From: Rubellimicrobium sp.
GTDB lineage: Bacteria; Pseudomonadota; Alphaproteobacteria; Rhodobacterales; Rhodobacteraceae
Length of the DNA: 64,000 bases
Direction: 5' to 3'
Assembly (NCBI GenBank): GCA_019454835.1
Contig: JACFNP010000010.1
Location: 1 to 64,000 of the forward strand
In this document: in pieces, positions 18,038 through 28,120 of the stretch
Numbering within the stretch: position 1 is the stretch's first letter
Layout of the letters: each line of letters starts with the position of its first letter
Program-made: the position numbers and the translations under genes
Notes under the pieces: model-generated
The model's database searches: none
Told to the model about the DNA's origin: nothing
Seen by the model: only the letters and a program-made list of their open reading frames with translations

Positions 18038-19051
18038 ATGTTGCACATCGTCCCGAGTCCGCCCGTCATGCCCGCGCCCGCCCGCATCCTCTCGACCATC
18101 CCGGCCACCGACTTCCGCGTCACCGAAGGCGTGGCGCGCGGCGAGGCGATGGGATTTGCCGACGAACTGGTGCTCGACGACATCTACCAGCTTGCCCCCG
18201 GCGCCGGGCGCCGCCCGCTGGAACTGATCGGGGATGAAGACGACAGCTTCCGTGTCGCCGCCACCAGCGCCACCGGCACCCCCGGCAACCCGGTGGTCAT
18301 CGACTCCTGCGCCACGCTGATGGAGCGCGACGGCACGACCCTCGAAATGCTGATCCTCGTCGAGATCGAGGGCACCGAGGCCGCCGCCGTCCACCTGATG
18401 CCGCTCGCCCCGCTTGCGCCGCGCATCGACTATCGCCTAGTCGGCCTTGACCGCCACGCAGGCACCATGCGGCTGGCCGAGGCGGCATCGTCCTCGTTCC
18501 TGCGCGGCACCCGTATCACGCTGGCCACCGGGGCGCAGGTCGCGGTCGAGGATCTGCGCCCCGGCGACCGCATCCTGACCCGCGACAGCGGCCCGCGCCC
18601 GCTGCGCTGGATCGGCCAGACTACCCTGCGCGCCACCGGCGCCTTCGCCCCGGTGCTGATCCGCAAGGGCGCGCTGAACAACGAAAACGACCTGACCCTG
18701 TCGCCCGACCACCGCGTGTTCATCTGGCAGCGCGAGGACCGCATCGGCGCCGGGCGCGCCGAGGTGCTGGTGAAGGTGCGCAATCTGGTGAACGGGCGCG
18801 ACGTGGTGCAGCTTGACGGCGGCTTCGTCGATTACTTCCAGCTTCTCTTCGACGCCCATCACATCATCTACGCCGAAGGCATCGCCGCCGAATCGCTGTA
18901 TGCCGGCCCGGCCACCCGCGCCGCCCTGCCCGAGGGCCTCGCCGCCGCCCGCCACGGCCCCAGCCGCCACATGGGCTACGAGGTGAAGGACAGCCTGCTC
19001 GCCCCCGCCGACGCCGTGGCCCTGCTGCGCCGCGCCAGCGAGGCGAGGTAG
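18038..19051 (+). CDS. Hint-domain protein (Hint_2 type), putative autoprocessing domain lacking the first Cys
   Basis: 337 residues. About 150 N-terminal residues form a region shared by Rhodobacterales paralogues; residues ~153-290 are a Hedgehog/intein (Hint) domain: SFLRGTRI, VAVEDLRPGDRILTRDSGPRPLRWIG, LTLSPDHRVFIW, VKVRNLVNG and the C-terminal YFQLLFDAHHIIYAEGI block. In active Hint domains the first residue is usually Cys; here the corresponding position is Ser153, so cleavage chemistry could be altered. Such proteins in Rhodobacterales are often linked with secreted RTX-like proteins; none is adjacent. The start at 18038 has AGGA ten bases upstream. Confidence 0.85.
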   Translation: MLHIVPSPPVMPAPARILSTIPATDFRVTEGVARGEAMGFADELVLDDIYQLAPGAGRRPLELIGDEDDSFRVAATSATGTPGNPVVIDSCATLMERDGTTLEMLILVEIEGTEAAAVHLMPLAPLAPRIDYRLVGLDRHAGTMRLAEAASSSFLRGTRITLATGAQVAVEDLRPGDRILTRDSGPRPLRWIGQTTLRATGAFAPVLIRKGALNNENDLTLSPDHRVFIWQREDRIGAGRAEVLVKVRNLVNGRDVVQLDGGFVDYFQLLFDAHHIIYAEGIAAESLYAGPATRAALPEGLAAARHGPSRHMGYEVKDSLLAPADAVALLRRASEAR

Positions 19052-19065
19052 CGGGGCGCCATCAT

Positions 19066-19207
19066 TGCGAGGGTTACGAGCGCCGTCATTGCGAGGAGGC
19101 GAAGCCGACGAATCAACCCCGATGTCGTGTGCGAGCGGTCGGGGTTGCTTCGGCTTGCGCCTCGCAATGACGGGGGGACGTTCGCAATGACGGCGGAGGG
19201 TCGCAAT
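19066..19207. repeat. GTCATTGCGAG palindrome with extra nested ends
   Basis: A full copy spans 19084-19172. Outside it are extra end fragments: a CATCATTGCGAGG piece on the left (near 19065) and two CGCAATGAC pieces on the right (near 19183 and 19201). The result is a nested inverted series between the Hint gene and the prfC promoter, as if elements had inserted into or recombined at each other's ends. Confidence 0.85.
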
Positions 19208-19221
19208 GACACTCACGCCCG

Positions 19222-19249
19222 TTGCACCCGCCTGCCACCCTGCTAAAGC
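19222..19249 (+). promoter_or_regulatory. Candidate prfC promoter, possibly giving a leaderless mRNA
   Basis: TTGCAC, 16 bases, TAAAGC. The TAAAGC hexamer ends only six bases before the prfC ATG at 19256, and no clear Shine-Dalgarno sequence is seen, so transcription could begin at or next to the start codon. Tentative. Confidence 0.35.
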
Positions 19250-19255
19250 GCGATC

Positions 19256-20854
19256 ATGTCCAGTCGCCCCCCCCTTCCGCCCCAGATCGCGCGGCGCCGC
19301 ACGTTCGCCATCATCGCGCACCCCGACGCGGGCAAGACCACGCTGACGGAAAAGTTCCTGCTTTACGGCGGCGCGATCCAGATGGCAGGCCAGGTGCGCG
19401 CCAAGGGCGAGGCGCGGCGCACGCGCTCGGATTTCCTTAAGATGGAACAGGACCGGGGCATCTCGGTCTCGGCCTCGGCGATGTCGTTCGACTATGGCGA
19501 CTGGCGCTTCAATCTGGTGGACACGCCCGGCCACTCGGATTTTTCCGAGGACACCTACCGCACGCTCACCGCCGTCGATGCCGCCATCATGGTGATCGAC
19601 GGCGCCAAGGGCGTCGAAAGCCAGACACAGAAACTGTTCGAGGTCTGCCGACTGCGCGACATGCCGATCTTCACCTTCTGCAACAAGATGGACCGCGAAT
19701 CGCGCGACACGTTCGAGATCATCGACGAAATTCAGGAGATGCTTGCCATCGACGTGACGCCCGCCTCGTGGCCCATCGGTTCCGGGCGCGATTTTCTGGG
19801 CTGTTACGACCTGATCCGCGACCATCTCGAACTCATGGACCGGGCCGACCGCAACCGCGTCGCGCAATCCGTCGCGCTCGACGGGCTCGATGATCCGCGC
19901 ATGGCCGACCACATCCCCGCCGCCGCGCTGGCCCGGCTGCGCGAGGAGGTCGAGATGGCCCGCGAACTGCTTCCGGCGCTTGACCCGCAGGCGGTGGCCG
20001 AAGGGCACATGACGCCGATCTGGTTCGGCTCGGCGCTGAATTCCTTCGGGGTGCGCGAACTGATGGACGGCATCGGCACCCATGGCCCCGCACCGCAGGT
20101 CCAGCACGCCACCCCGCGCGACATCGACCCGGCCGAACCCGCCGTCGCGGGCTTCGTCTTCAAGGTGCAGGCCAACATGGACCCCCGCCACCGCGACCGG
20201 GTGGCGTTCCTGCGCATGGCCTCGGGCCATTTCACGCGCGGGATGAAGCTGCACCATGTCCGCGCGGGCAAGCCGATCACCGTGACCGCCCCCGTGCTGT
20301 TTCTTGCCGCCGACCGCGAACTGGCCGACGAGGCCTGGGCGGGCGACATCATCGGCATCCCCAACCACGGCCAGTTGCGCATCGGCGACACGCTGACCGA
20401 GGGCGAGATGCTGCGCGTCACCGGCATCCCGTCCTTTGCCCCCGAGCTGCTGCAATCGGTGCGCGCGGGCGACCCGATGAAGGCGAAACATCTGGAAAAG
20501 GCGCTGATGCAGTTCGCCGAGGAAGGCGCCGCCAAGGTGTTCAAGCCGATGATCGGCTCCGGCTTCATCGTCGGCGTGGTCGGCCCGCTGCAATTCGACG
20601 TGCTCGCCAGCCGGATCGAGGGCGAATACAACCTGCCGGTGCGGTTCGAGGCCACGCAATACACCTCGGCCCGCTGGGTGCAGGGCGCGCGCGACGCCGT
20701 CGATGCCTTCGCGCAGAAGAATCGCGGCCAGATCGCCCATGACAACGACGGCGACGTGGTCTATCTCACGCGGCTGCAATGGGACATCGACCGGGTGGAA
20801 CGCGACCACCCCGAATTGCGCCTTGCCGCCACCAAGGAGATGATGACCGCCTGA
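19256..20854 (+). CDS. prfC: Peptide chain release factor 3
   Basis: 532-residue translational GTPase that recycles RF1/RF2 from the ribosome after peptide release. GTPase motifs are all present: AHPDAGKTTLTEK (G1), the RGISVSASAMSF switch I (G2), DTPGHSDF (G3) and CNKMDRE (G4). The RF3-specific C-terminal domains follow (VGVVGPLQFDVLASRIEGEYN). Length matches the family. It sits just after a repeat cluster and nine bases before an uncharacterised gene in the same direction. Confidence 0.97.
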   Translation: MSSRPPLPPQIARRRTFAIIAHPDAGKTTLTEKFLLYGGAIQMAGQVRAKGEARRTRSDFLKMEQDRGISVSASAMSFDYGDWRFNLVDTPGHSDFSEDTYRTLTAVDAAIMVIDGAKGVESQTQKLFEVCRLRDMPIFTFCNKMDRESRDTFEIIDEIQEMLAIDVTPASWPIGSGRDFLGCYDLIRDHLELMDRADRNRVAQSVALDGLDDPRMADHIPAAALARLREEVEMARELLPALDPQAVAEGHMTPIWFGSALNSFGVRELMDGIGTHGPAPQVQHATPRDIDPAEPAVAGFVFKVQANMDPRHRDRVAFLRMASGHFTRGMKLHHVRAGKPITVTAPVLFLAADRELADEAWAGDIIGIPNHGQLRIGDTLTEGEMLRVTGIPSFAPELLQSVRAGDPMKAKHLEKALMQFAEEGAAKVFKPMIGSGFIVGVVGPLQFDVLASRIEGEYNLPVRFEATQYTSARWVQGARDAVDAFAQKNRGQIAHDNDGDVVYLTRLQWDIDRVERDHPELRLAATKEMMTA

Positions 20855-20863
20855 GGGGGGACC

Positions 20864-21649
20864 ATGCCGCACCGGAACCGCGTCCTGCCCACCGGCGAGA
20901 TCGTCGCCATTCCCGAGCGCGGCACCTTCATGGGCAATCGCGGCATCCTGCACGACGATGCCGGACATCTGGGCGCGGCGCGCTGGCGGCATCCGCACTG
21001 GGTCTGCTGCCTGCTGGAATTCAAGGGGCGCCACCGCAAGGTGATGCAGCCGCACGCCTATACCGAACTGTTCTTTCTCGATGAGGCCGTCGCACTTGCC
21101 GCAGGACACCGCCCCTGTGCCGAATGTCGCCGCGCCGACTGGCTGGCGTTCCGCGCCGCCTGGGAGACGGCCAACGGCCCCGTCGGCAGCGCCGCCGCTC
21201 TGGACCGGGTGCTGCACCGGGCCCGCGTCACCCGCCGCCGCGCGCAGGTGCGGTTCCGCGCGCCCGTGGCGGGGCTGCCCGACGGCACCTTCATCCTGCT
21301 GCCCGAAGGCCCGGCGCTGGTGGCGGACGGCGCGGCGCGGCGCTTTTCGCCCGCAGGCTACGGCCCGCCGCAGGCGCTGCCCGGCGAGGCCGTGGTCCTG
21401 ACACCCGCGCCCGTGGTCGCGGCGCTGGCCGCAGGCTACCGCCCGCATCTGCATCCGGGCCTCGGCGGGGGGCTTTGCCCCCTGGCCCTGCGGGCCTCCC
21501 CCCAGGATATTTGCGGAAGAGGTGAAAGGGCAGGGCGGTCGGGTGAAGGACCCGTTCACGTTCCGTCATTGCGAGGCGAAGCCGAAGCAACCTCGACCGC
21601 TCACACACGACATCGGGGTTGCTTCGTCGGCTGCGCCTCCTCGCAATGA
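20864..21649 (+). CDS. Uncharacterised conserved protein with CxxC motif and a repeat-encoded C-terminal tail
   Basis: 261 residues as read. The first ~200 look like a genuine globular domain: VLPTGEIVAIPERGTFMGNRG, HPHWVCCLLEFKGRHRKVMQPH, and an Ada-like HRPCAECRRADW segment that could bind zinc. From about GYRPHLHPG onward the frame passes through a GC hairpin element (21467-21530) and then the GTCATTGCGAG palindrome, whose own CAATGA supplies the stop. The last ~60 residues, ending [10 protein letters not shown], are therefore probably not ancestral; the native stop seems to have been lost. Function unknown. Starts nine bases after prfC, so co-transcribed. Confidence 0.75.
   Translation: MPHRNRVLPTGEIVAIPERGTFMGNRGILHDDAGHLGAARWRHPHWVCCLLEFKGRHRKVMQPHAYTELFFLDEAVALAAGHRPCAECRRADWLAFRAAWETANGPVGSAAALDRVLHRARVTRRRAQVRFRAPVAGLPDGTFILLPEGPALVADGAARRFSPAGYGPPQALPGEAVVLTPAPVVAALAAGYRPHLHPGLGGGLCPLALRASPQDICGRGERAGRSGEGPVHVPSLRGEAEATSTAHTRHRGCFVGCASSQ
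21467..21530. repeat. Double-hairpin extragenic element
   Basis: Two adjacent perfect hairpins, GGGGGC-TTT-GCCCCC (21468-21482) and GGCCC-TGC-GGGCC (21484-21496), followed by CCCCCCAGGATATTTGCGG. I recognise the CCCCCCAGGATATTTG ending as a common intergenic motif in Rhodobacterales. It lies inside the extended reading frame of the preceding gene. Only one copy is present here. Confidence 0.6.
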
Positions 21650-21651
21650 CG
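21564..21651. repeat. GTCATTGCGAG palindromic repeat overlapping a gene 3' end
   Basis: Complete copy with arms CGTCATTGCGAGGCGAAG... and ...CTCCTCGCAATGACG. It encodes the last ~29 residues and the stop codon of the upstream frame. The next 99 bases to 21750 show no gene. Confidence 0.9.
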
Positions 21652-21750
21652 AAATACGGCGTTCACCCGATCACCCCTGATGAAAGGGAAAACGCTGGAC
21701 AGGAGGCCCGCGAACGGGGACAAAACGGGCAGCCACAACGGGTCCGTGCC

Positions 21751-22146
21751 ATGAAATTCGCGCTGCGCTGGGTGTTCGCCTTCCTGCTGGTCGCCCTCAC
21801 CTACAACCCGACGCGGTGGAACTACATCGCCTGGGTGCGCGACCATTTCACGGCGAACATGCCGCTGGCGATCCTGCTCGGCCTCATCCTGTTTGCGGGC
21901 TATGTCGTCTTCGTCTCGGCGACGTTGCGCTCGATCGGGCCGTTCGGCGTGATCCTCGTGCTGGCCCTGCTGCTGGTCCTGCTGTGGTTTCTGGCCGACA
22001 GCGGGATTCTCAGCCTGCAGAGCGGCGCGGTGAACACCTGGCTCGGCATCATCGCGCTGTCGGTCGTGCTGGGCACCGGCATGACCTGGTCGATCATCTG
22101 GCGGCGCATTTCCGGCCAGATCGACGTGGACGACGCCGACAACTGA
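21751..22146 (+). CDS. Small polytopic membrane protein (DUF6524-like)
   Basis: 131 residues with four hydrophobic helices: about 5-21, 38-57, 63-83 and 94-115, the third very Leu/Val-rich. The conserved ALTYNPTRWNYIAW segment follows helix 1 and the polar C-terminus ends DVDDADN. The family (DUF6524, from memory) has no known function. The ATG at 21751 fits the membrane topology; upstream in-frame codons run back into the repeat. It precedes secG, which has its own promoter. Confidence 0.8.
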   Translation: MKFALRWVFAFLLVALTYNPTRWNYIAWVRDHFTANMPLAILLGLILFAGYVVFVSATLRSIGPFGVILVLALLLVLLWFLADSGILSLQSGAVNTWLGIIALSVVLGTGMTWSIIWRRISGQIDVDDADN

Positions 22147-22165
22147 CGTGCCGCCCCGCCGGGGC

Positions 22166-22194
22166 TTGCGATGGGGGGGCGGTCCTTCTAGATA
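22166..22194 (+). promoter_or_regulatory. Candidate secG promoter
   Basis: TTGCGA, exactly 17 bases, TAGATA, ending 33 bases before the secG ATG. One of the better sigma70-type matches in the window. Confidence 0.5.
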
Positions 22195-22227
22195 GCAGCG
22201 TCCACAGGCGCCCCAGGAGCCGCGATC

Positions 22228-22617
22228 ATGGCCAATGTCGTCCTCGTCATCCACCTGCTGCTGGCGCTCGCGCTGATCGGGGTGGTGCTGCTGCAACGCT
22301 CCGAGGGCGGCGGCCTTGGCATCGGCGGCGGTGGCGGCGTCATGAGCGGCCGTGGCGCCGCAACCGCACTGGGGCAGGCGACCTGGTGGATCGCCGGGGC
22401 GTTCCTCGTCACGTCGCTGGCGCTCACCATCCTGGCGGCCCATGATTCCTCGACCGGCTCGGTCGTCGACCGGCTTGGTGCCGCGCCCGCATCTGCCCCC
22501 GACACGCCCGCAGCGCCCGATCTGGGCGGCGGCGGCAGCCTGCTGCCGCCGGGCGCCGACAGCGCGCCGCTCGTGCCCGCGCCTGCAACACCGGCGGAAG
22601 AAACGTCGGCCGAGTGA
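22228..22617 (+). CDS. secG: Preprotein translocase subunit SecG
   Basis: 129-residue inner-membrane subunit of SecYEG. Two transmembrane helices (about 3-21 and 49-68) flank the conserved cytoplasmic loop LLQRSEGGGLGIGGGGG...SGRGAATALGQATW. The C-terminal ~55 residues are an Ala/Pro-rich tail, longer than in E. coli SecG but common in alphaproteobacteria. A GGAG ribosome site precedes the ATG. secG followed by pyrG is a usual alphaproteobacterial order. Confidence 0.95.
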   Translation: MANVVLVIHLLLALALIGVVLLQRSEGGGLGIGGGGGVMSGRGAATALGQATWWIAGAFLVTSLALTILAAHDSSTGSVVDRLGAAPASAPDTPAAPDLGGGGSLLPPGADSAPLVPAPATPAEETSAE

Positions 22618-22748
22618 TCGCCACGCCTTGCGGGCGACGGCATTTTCACGTTACACGGGACTCCCGTGAGGTGCGTTGCACCGCATCGATTCCGTCCACC
22701 CGGCTGCATGGCGCCGGGTAACGATCCGGCAATCTCACGGGGGGCCTC
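22618..22748 (+). other. secG-pyrG intergenic leader with three small hairpins
   Basis: Contains CACGGGA-C-TCCCGTG (22654-22668), GGTGC-GTT-GCACC (just after it) and CCCGGC-8-GCCGGG further on. No T-tract follows any of them, so pyrG attenuation is possible but not shown. No other gene or promoter stands out. Confidence 0.4.
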
Positions 22749-24365
<1,617 letters not shown>

Positions 24366-24399
24366 GGCGGGGGGGCGGGGGTGAGCGGATCGGTGTTGT

Positions 24400-24977
24400 C
24401 GTCGTTGCAAACGCAGTGAAACAATCCATGCGTCAGCACGGGGCAGCGTATGGATTGCCGCGTCGCCTTCGGGTCGCCGCGATGACGGTGGTGTGATCCG
24501 TCATTGCGAGGCGGCGCAGCCGACGAAGCAATCCCGATATTGTGCGCAAGAGGCCGGGATTCCTTCGGCTTGCGCCTCGCGGGTGGCGGTGCGGAGATGT
24601 CGTCATTGGGAGGAGCCGCAGGCGACGCGGGCCAATCCAAGGGGCCGGACGCCACTCCCGGCATGGATTGCTTCGGCTTGCGCCTCGCGGGTGACGGTGG
24701 GGAGATGTCGTCATTGCGAGGAGGCGCAGCCGACGTGGCAATCCATGGGGCCGGGCGCAGCGCCCGGTGTGGTTTGCTTCACTTCGTTCGCAATGACGAG
24801 AAACTCCGTCATTGCGAGGAGCCGCAGGCGACGAAGCAACCCCGACGTTGTGCGTGAGCGGTCGAGGTTGCTTCGGCTTCGCCTCGCGGGTGACGAGAAC
24901 ACCCCGTCATTGCGAGACGACGCACCCCCGAACAGCAAAGCAAGGGGCCGGGTTGTCGTGCTTCATGCGCGATGACG
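24400..24977. repeat. Array of six GTCATTGCGAG palindromes
   Basis: Head-to-tail copies at 24400-24487 (degenerate), 24499-24588, 24601-24696, 24709-24798, 24807-24895 and 24905-24977 (degenerate), spaced 5-13 bases apart. Two loop types alternate: one with CAATCCA...TGGATTGC around a GGCCGGGCGC hairpin (24400, 24601, 24709), the other with an AACCCCGA...TCGAGGTT loop. A partial half-copy may follow near 24989. The whole 24366-25031 interval holds nothing else; open frames crossing it are translations of the repeat. Confidence 0.92.
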
Positions 24978-25031
24978 GCATCCTGCCGCCGCCATTGCGG
25001 GCCGCAGACGAAGCGACCTGGTGCCGCCGCG

Positions 25032-25292
25032 TCAGTCGCCCTTGTGGTCGTCGAGCCGGGCCTCGAGCGCGGCGATCCTTGCGGTCAGTGCGGCGTTGTC
25101 GTCGCGCGCGAGGCGGGCCATTTCCTGCACGGCGTCGAATTCCTCGCGCGTCACCAGCCCGCGGTCGGCCAGCCAGCGATCGAACAAGGCCTGGGCGGCA
25201 TTCTGCGCCTCGTCGCGCGCGCCCTGCGCCACGCCCATCGCATTGGTCGCAAGCTGCATCAGATCATCGAGCAGGCGGTTGCTGGTCTGCAT
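25032..25292 (-). CDS. ubiK: Accessory factor UbiK family protein (BMFP)
   Basis: 86 residues: an amphipathic helix (NRLLDDLMQLATNAMGVAQGARDEAQ), the central RWLADRGLVTREEFDAVQEMA motif and a C-terminal coiled coil (NAALTARIAALEARLDDHK). Family members assist ubiquinone biosynthesis by binding the Ubi complex and membranes. The ATG at 25292 gives the usual length. Confidence 0.88.
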   Translation of the reverse strand: MQTSNRLLDDLMQLATNAMGVAQGARDEAQNAAQALFDRWLADRGLVTREEFDAVQEMARLARDDNAALTARIAALEARLDDHKGD

Positions 25293-25365
25293 CGGGTCCT
25301 CCCTTGTCGGGCAAGGATATGGCCCCGCAGCCGCGCGGCGGCAAGGGCGGGGATCGTGCCGGGCT

Positions 25366-25467
25366 TGAGCGGGTCGCGTTTTCACGGATTCGGCCAACCT
25401 GCCCTGACACCTGGTTCCTGCGCATTGTCGCAGGCGTCAAATGTGACCATTCCCCTGCGAAATGATC
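25366..25467. repeat. ~100 bp dispersed repeat (second family), copy A
   Basis: Begins TGAGCGGGTCGCGTT, has the core GCGCATTGTCGCAGGCGTC followed by AAATGTGACCATT, and ends CTGCGAAATG. It matches the copy at 43083-43184 over its full length. No gene abuts it on either side; the 25293-25670 interval is filled by this copy, one palindrome and copy C. Confidence 0.85.
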
Positions 25468-25471
25468 TGCC

Positions 25472-25562
25472 CTGTCATTGCGGGAAGGTGCAGCCGACGA
25501 AGCAACCCCGATGGTATTGCACACATGATCGAGGTTGCTTCGCCTCGTGGCTCGCGATGGCG
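25472..25562. repeat. GTCATTGCGAG palindromic repeat, diverged copy
   Basis: Begins CTGTCATTGCGGG and ends GGCTCGCGATGGCG, with the conserved GACGAAGCAACCCCGA / TCGAGGTTGCTTCG arms. It is sandwiched between two copies of the second repeat family. Confidence 0.8.
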
Positions 25563-25572
25563 GTGCTCCCTG

Positions 25573-25672
25573 CGCGGGTCGCGTGTTCGTGGATTGGGCG
25601 GCCCCGTTGCAAGCCCTTGTTCTGCCGCATCGTCGCCGGTGCCGGATGTCCCGTCCGGCTGCGAAATACCCT
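25573..25672. repeat. ~100 bp dispersed repeat (second family), degenerate copy C
   Basis: Alignable from CGCGGGTCGCGTGTTC to GGCTGCGAAATACCCTA, with substitutions throughout but the same length. Its terminal CTA is the complement of the cheB TAG stop codon (25671-25673), the same arrangement as copy B at 43183. Confidence 0.65.
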
Positions 25673-26762
25673 ACCATGCGCGCGTCGCCTGCATGATTTC
25701 CGCCGCGATCCGGTCGAGGGCCAGCACGCGGCGCGCCGCGCCGCGCGTGATCGCCTCTTTCGGCATCCCGAAGACCACGGAGCTTGCCTCGTCCTGGGCG
25801 GCGGTATGGGCGCCGGCCTCTTTCATCTCGAGCAGGCCGCGCGCGCCGTCGTCGCCCATGCCGGTCATGATGATGCCGACCGCATTGGCCCCCGCCGCCC
25901 GCGCCGCCGAGCGGAACAGCACGTCGACCGAAGGCCGGTGGCGCGACACCAGCGGCCCCTCGCGCACCGCGACATGATAGCGCGCGCCGCGCCGTTCGAG
26001 CAGCAGGTGGCGGTCGCCCGGCGCAATCAGCGCGCGGCCGCGCAGGACCGCATCGCCGTGGGTGGCCTCGCGCACCTCGATCTGGCACAGGCCGTCGAGG
26101 CGGCGGGCGAAGGCGGCGGTGAACTTTTCCGGCATGTGCTGGACGATGAGGATGCCGGGCGCGTTGGCGGGCAGCGCCATCAGCACCTCGCGCAGGGATT
26201 CGGTGCCGCCGGTCGAGGCGCCGATGCAGACGACCTTGTCGGTCGTCTCGACCATGGCCTTGCCGGACGGCGGCGGCAGCATGGCGTCGGCGGTCAGCTT
26301 TGCCGCCGGGCCGCCCGCAGCGGCGCCCCGGCTGTGGCGCAGCCGGGCCGGGCGCGCCTGGGCGGCGGCGCGGATCACGGCGCGGATGCGGTCGCCGATT
26401 TCGTCGAGATGGTCGGCCGCGCTGATGCGCGGCTTGGTGATGACATCGACCGCGCCCGCTTCGAGCGCCTGTATCAGCGTTTCCGATCCCTGTTCGGTGA
26501 GCGAGGAACACATCACCACCGGGACCGGATGCTGCGCCATCAGCTTGCGCAGGAAGGTGATGCCGTCCATGCGCGGCATCTCGACATCGAGGGTGATGAC
26601 GTCGGGCACCTCGTCCTGGATGCGGCGCGCGGCGACGAAGGGGTCGGCGGCGACGCCGATCACCCGGATGCCGGGATCGGCCTCGAGCACCGCGACCAGC
26701 ACCTGCCGGACCGAGGCCGAATCGTCGATGACGAGCACGCGGATCGGATCGGGCATCGGCAT
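25671..26762 (-). CDS. cheB: Protein-glutamate methylesterase/deamidase CheB
   Basis: 363-residue adaptation enzyme that removes methyl groups from chemoreceptor glutamates when phosphorylated by CheA. Receiver domain 1-~125 ([12 protein letters not shown], phospho-Asp in [13 protein letters not shown], Lys in ITKPR), linker, then the methylesterase domain with catalytic Ser ([11 protein letters not shown]), His (VQHMPEKFT) and Asp (MTGMGDDG). The start overlaps the cheR stop by one base (TGATG). Last gene of the che operon. Confidence 0.96.
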   Translation of the reverse strand: MPMPDPIRVLVIDDSASVRQVLVAVLEADPGIRVIGVAADPFVAARRIQDEVPDVITLDVEMPRMDGITFLRKLMAQHPVPVVMCSSLTEQGSETLIQALEAGAVDVITKPRISAADHLDEIGDRIRAVIRAAAQARPARLRHSRGAAAGGPAAKLTADAMLPPPSGKAMVETTDKVVCIGASTGGTESLREVLMALPANAPGILIVQHMPEKFTAAFARRLDGLCQIEVREATHGDAVLRGRALIAPGDRHLLLERRGARYHVAVREGPLVSRHRPSVDVLFRSAARAAGANAVGIIMTGMGDDGARGLLEMKEAGAHTAAQDEASSVVFGMPKEAITRGAARRVLALDRIAAEIMQATRAW

Positions 26763-27628
26763 CACTCGCGCTGGAAGGCCGTGTTGCCGACGGCACGCAG
26801 CGGCAGGTCGAGGCCGGTGACCGATTCGGCATGGCCGATGAAGAGATAGCCGCCCGGTGCCAGCACCTCGCACAGGCGCGCCAGCACGCGGGCCTGGGTT
26901 TCGCGGTCGAAGTAGATCAGCACGTTGCGGCAGAAGATGACGTGCATGGGTTCGCCCACGGCGTAGCGGGCATCCATGAGGTTCAGCCGCCCGAACGCCA
27001 CCCGCGCGCGCAGCCGGGCGTGTATGCGCATCTCGCTGCGCGCGGGATCGGCCGCCGCCAGCAGGAAGCGGCGGCGCAGGTCGGCGGGCACGGGGGCGAG
27101 ATGGTCGACCGGGTAGATGCCCAGCCGGGCCACGTCGAGGACGTTGCGGCTGAGATCGGTGGCGAGGATCGACCAGGTGCGGTCCGGGGCCTGAAAGGCG
27201 GATTCGAGCACCATCGCCAGCGACCAGGGTTCGGCGCCGGTGGAGCAGGCCGCGCTCCACGCGCGCAGCCTGCGCGTGCCCGCAGCCGCGAGTGCGGGCA
27301 GGCCGGTTTCGCGCAGGAACGTGAAATGGCCGGATTCGCGGAAGAAATCGGTCTTGTTGGTGGTGACGGCGTCGATCAGGTGCAGGATCTCGCCGCTGAG
27401 CCGGCCGGCGGCGAAGACATGGTCGCAATAGGCGTCGAAGCTGGCATGACCGGTCGCCCGCAGGCGACGGCGCAGGCGACCCTCGACCATGGTGAGCTTG
27501 GACTCGGGCAGGCGGATGCCGCTGTATTCGGTGACGAAGGTCGCAAGGCGGCTGAAGTTGCGGCGGCTGAGCCGCCCGCCGGGCGGGTCGGCCTGTGCCG
27601 GGGATGGTGTCGGTGCGGCGCGTTGCAT
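26762..27628 (-). CDS. cheR: Chemotaxis protein methyltransferase CheR
   Basis: 288 residues; methylates receptor glutamates using S-adenosylmethionine. The N-terminal helical domain ([37 protein letters not shown]) precedes the SAM-binding domain with [37 protein letters not shown] and [12 protein letters not shown]. Lies 12 bases after the second cheW. Confidence 0.96.
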   Translation of the reverse strand: MQRAAPTPSPAQADPPGGRLSRRNFSRLATFVTEYSGIRLPESKLTMVEGRLRRRLRATGHASFDAYCDHVFAAGRLSGEILHLIDAVTTNKTDFFRESGHFTFLRETGLPALAAAGTRRLRAWSAACSTGAEPWSLAMVLESAFQAPDRTWSILATDLSRNVLDVARLGIYPVDHLAPVPADLRRRFLLAAADPARSEMRIHARLRARVAFGRLNLMDARYAVGEPMHVIFCRNVLIYFDRETQARVLARLCEVLAPGGYLFIGHAESVTGLDLPLRAVGNTAFQRE

Positions 27629-27640
27629 GGCGGTCCCCCT

Positions 27641-28120
27641 TCAGGCTGCGGCATCGGGCAGCATGGCGAGATCACCCTCGCCGAGCAGGCTGGCCAGATC
27701 GAGCAGTACCACGAAGCCCGACCCGCGCCGCGCGACCCCGGTGATATGTTCCGAACGCCAGTTGCGGCCGATGTCGGGGGGCGGCTCGATCTCGCCCGCG
27801 CGGAACGAGACGACCTCATGGACGCGGTCGGCCATCATGCCGAGGGTGAGCAGCCGCCCCGCCAGCGGGATGTCGAGCACCAGCACCCTGGTGTGCGGCG
27901 TCACGTCGCTGGCGGGCAGGCCGAGCCGCAGCCGCAGGTCGATGACCGGCACCCCCTGTCCGCGCACGTCCCTGAGGCCGAGCAGGTAATGCGGGCCGTC
28001 GGGCAGGTGGAAGGCGTCCTCGTGGTCGAGGATTTCGCGCACCACGGTCACCGGGACGGCGAATGTCTCGGCGCCGAGGCTGAAGGTGACGAACTGCCCC
28101 TCGGACGGCAGGCTGCCCAT
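27641..28120 (-). CDS. cheW: Chemotaxis coupling protein CheW (second copy)
   Basis: 159-residue scaffold that links receptors to CheA. The two SH3-like subdomains are visible: [19 protein letters not shown] with [21 protein letters not shown], and [25 protein letters not shown]. The start overlaps the receptor stop by one base. Differs clearly from the CheW copy upstream of the receptor, so the two may serve different receptor arrays. Confidence 0.95.
   Translation of the reverse strand: MGSLPSEGQFVTFSLGAETFAVPVTVVREILDHEDAFHLPDGPHYLLGLRDVRGQGVPVIDLRLRLGLPASDVTPHTRVLVLDIPLAGRLLTLGMMADRVHEVVSFRAGEIEPPPDIGRNWRSEHITGVARRGSGFVVLLDLASLLGEGDLAMLPDAAA

Noticed and set aside
18437-21559. Very long open frame antisense to prfC and the Hint gene (over 1000 codons)
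   Set aside because: It runs opposite to clearly coding genes, has a His/Arg/Gly-rich composition typical of antisense frames in high-G+C DNA, and no domain pattern.
22618-22748. 4.5S/SRP RNA or a riboswitch between secG and pyrG
   Set aside because: Small hairpins exist, but the conserved SRP RNA core and any riboswitch consensus I know are absent.
24400-24977. CRISPR array
   Set aside because: The repeated unit is a long imperfect palindrome with 5-13 base spacers, not a short direct repeat with unique 30-40 base spacers, and no cas genes are present.
24400-25000. Short open frames within the palindrome arrays (also at 48.4-48.8 and 57.3-57.6 kb)
   Set aside because: They are translations of the repeat itself (recurring GCF-GCASSQ and RGAA-DEA words) with no ribosome sites.
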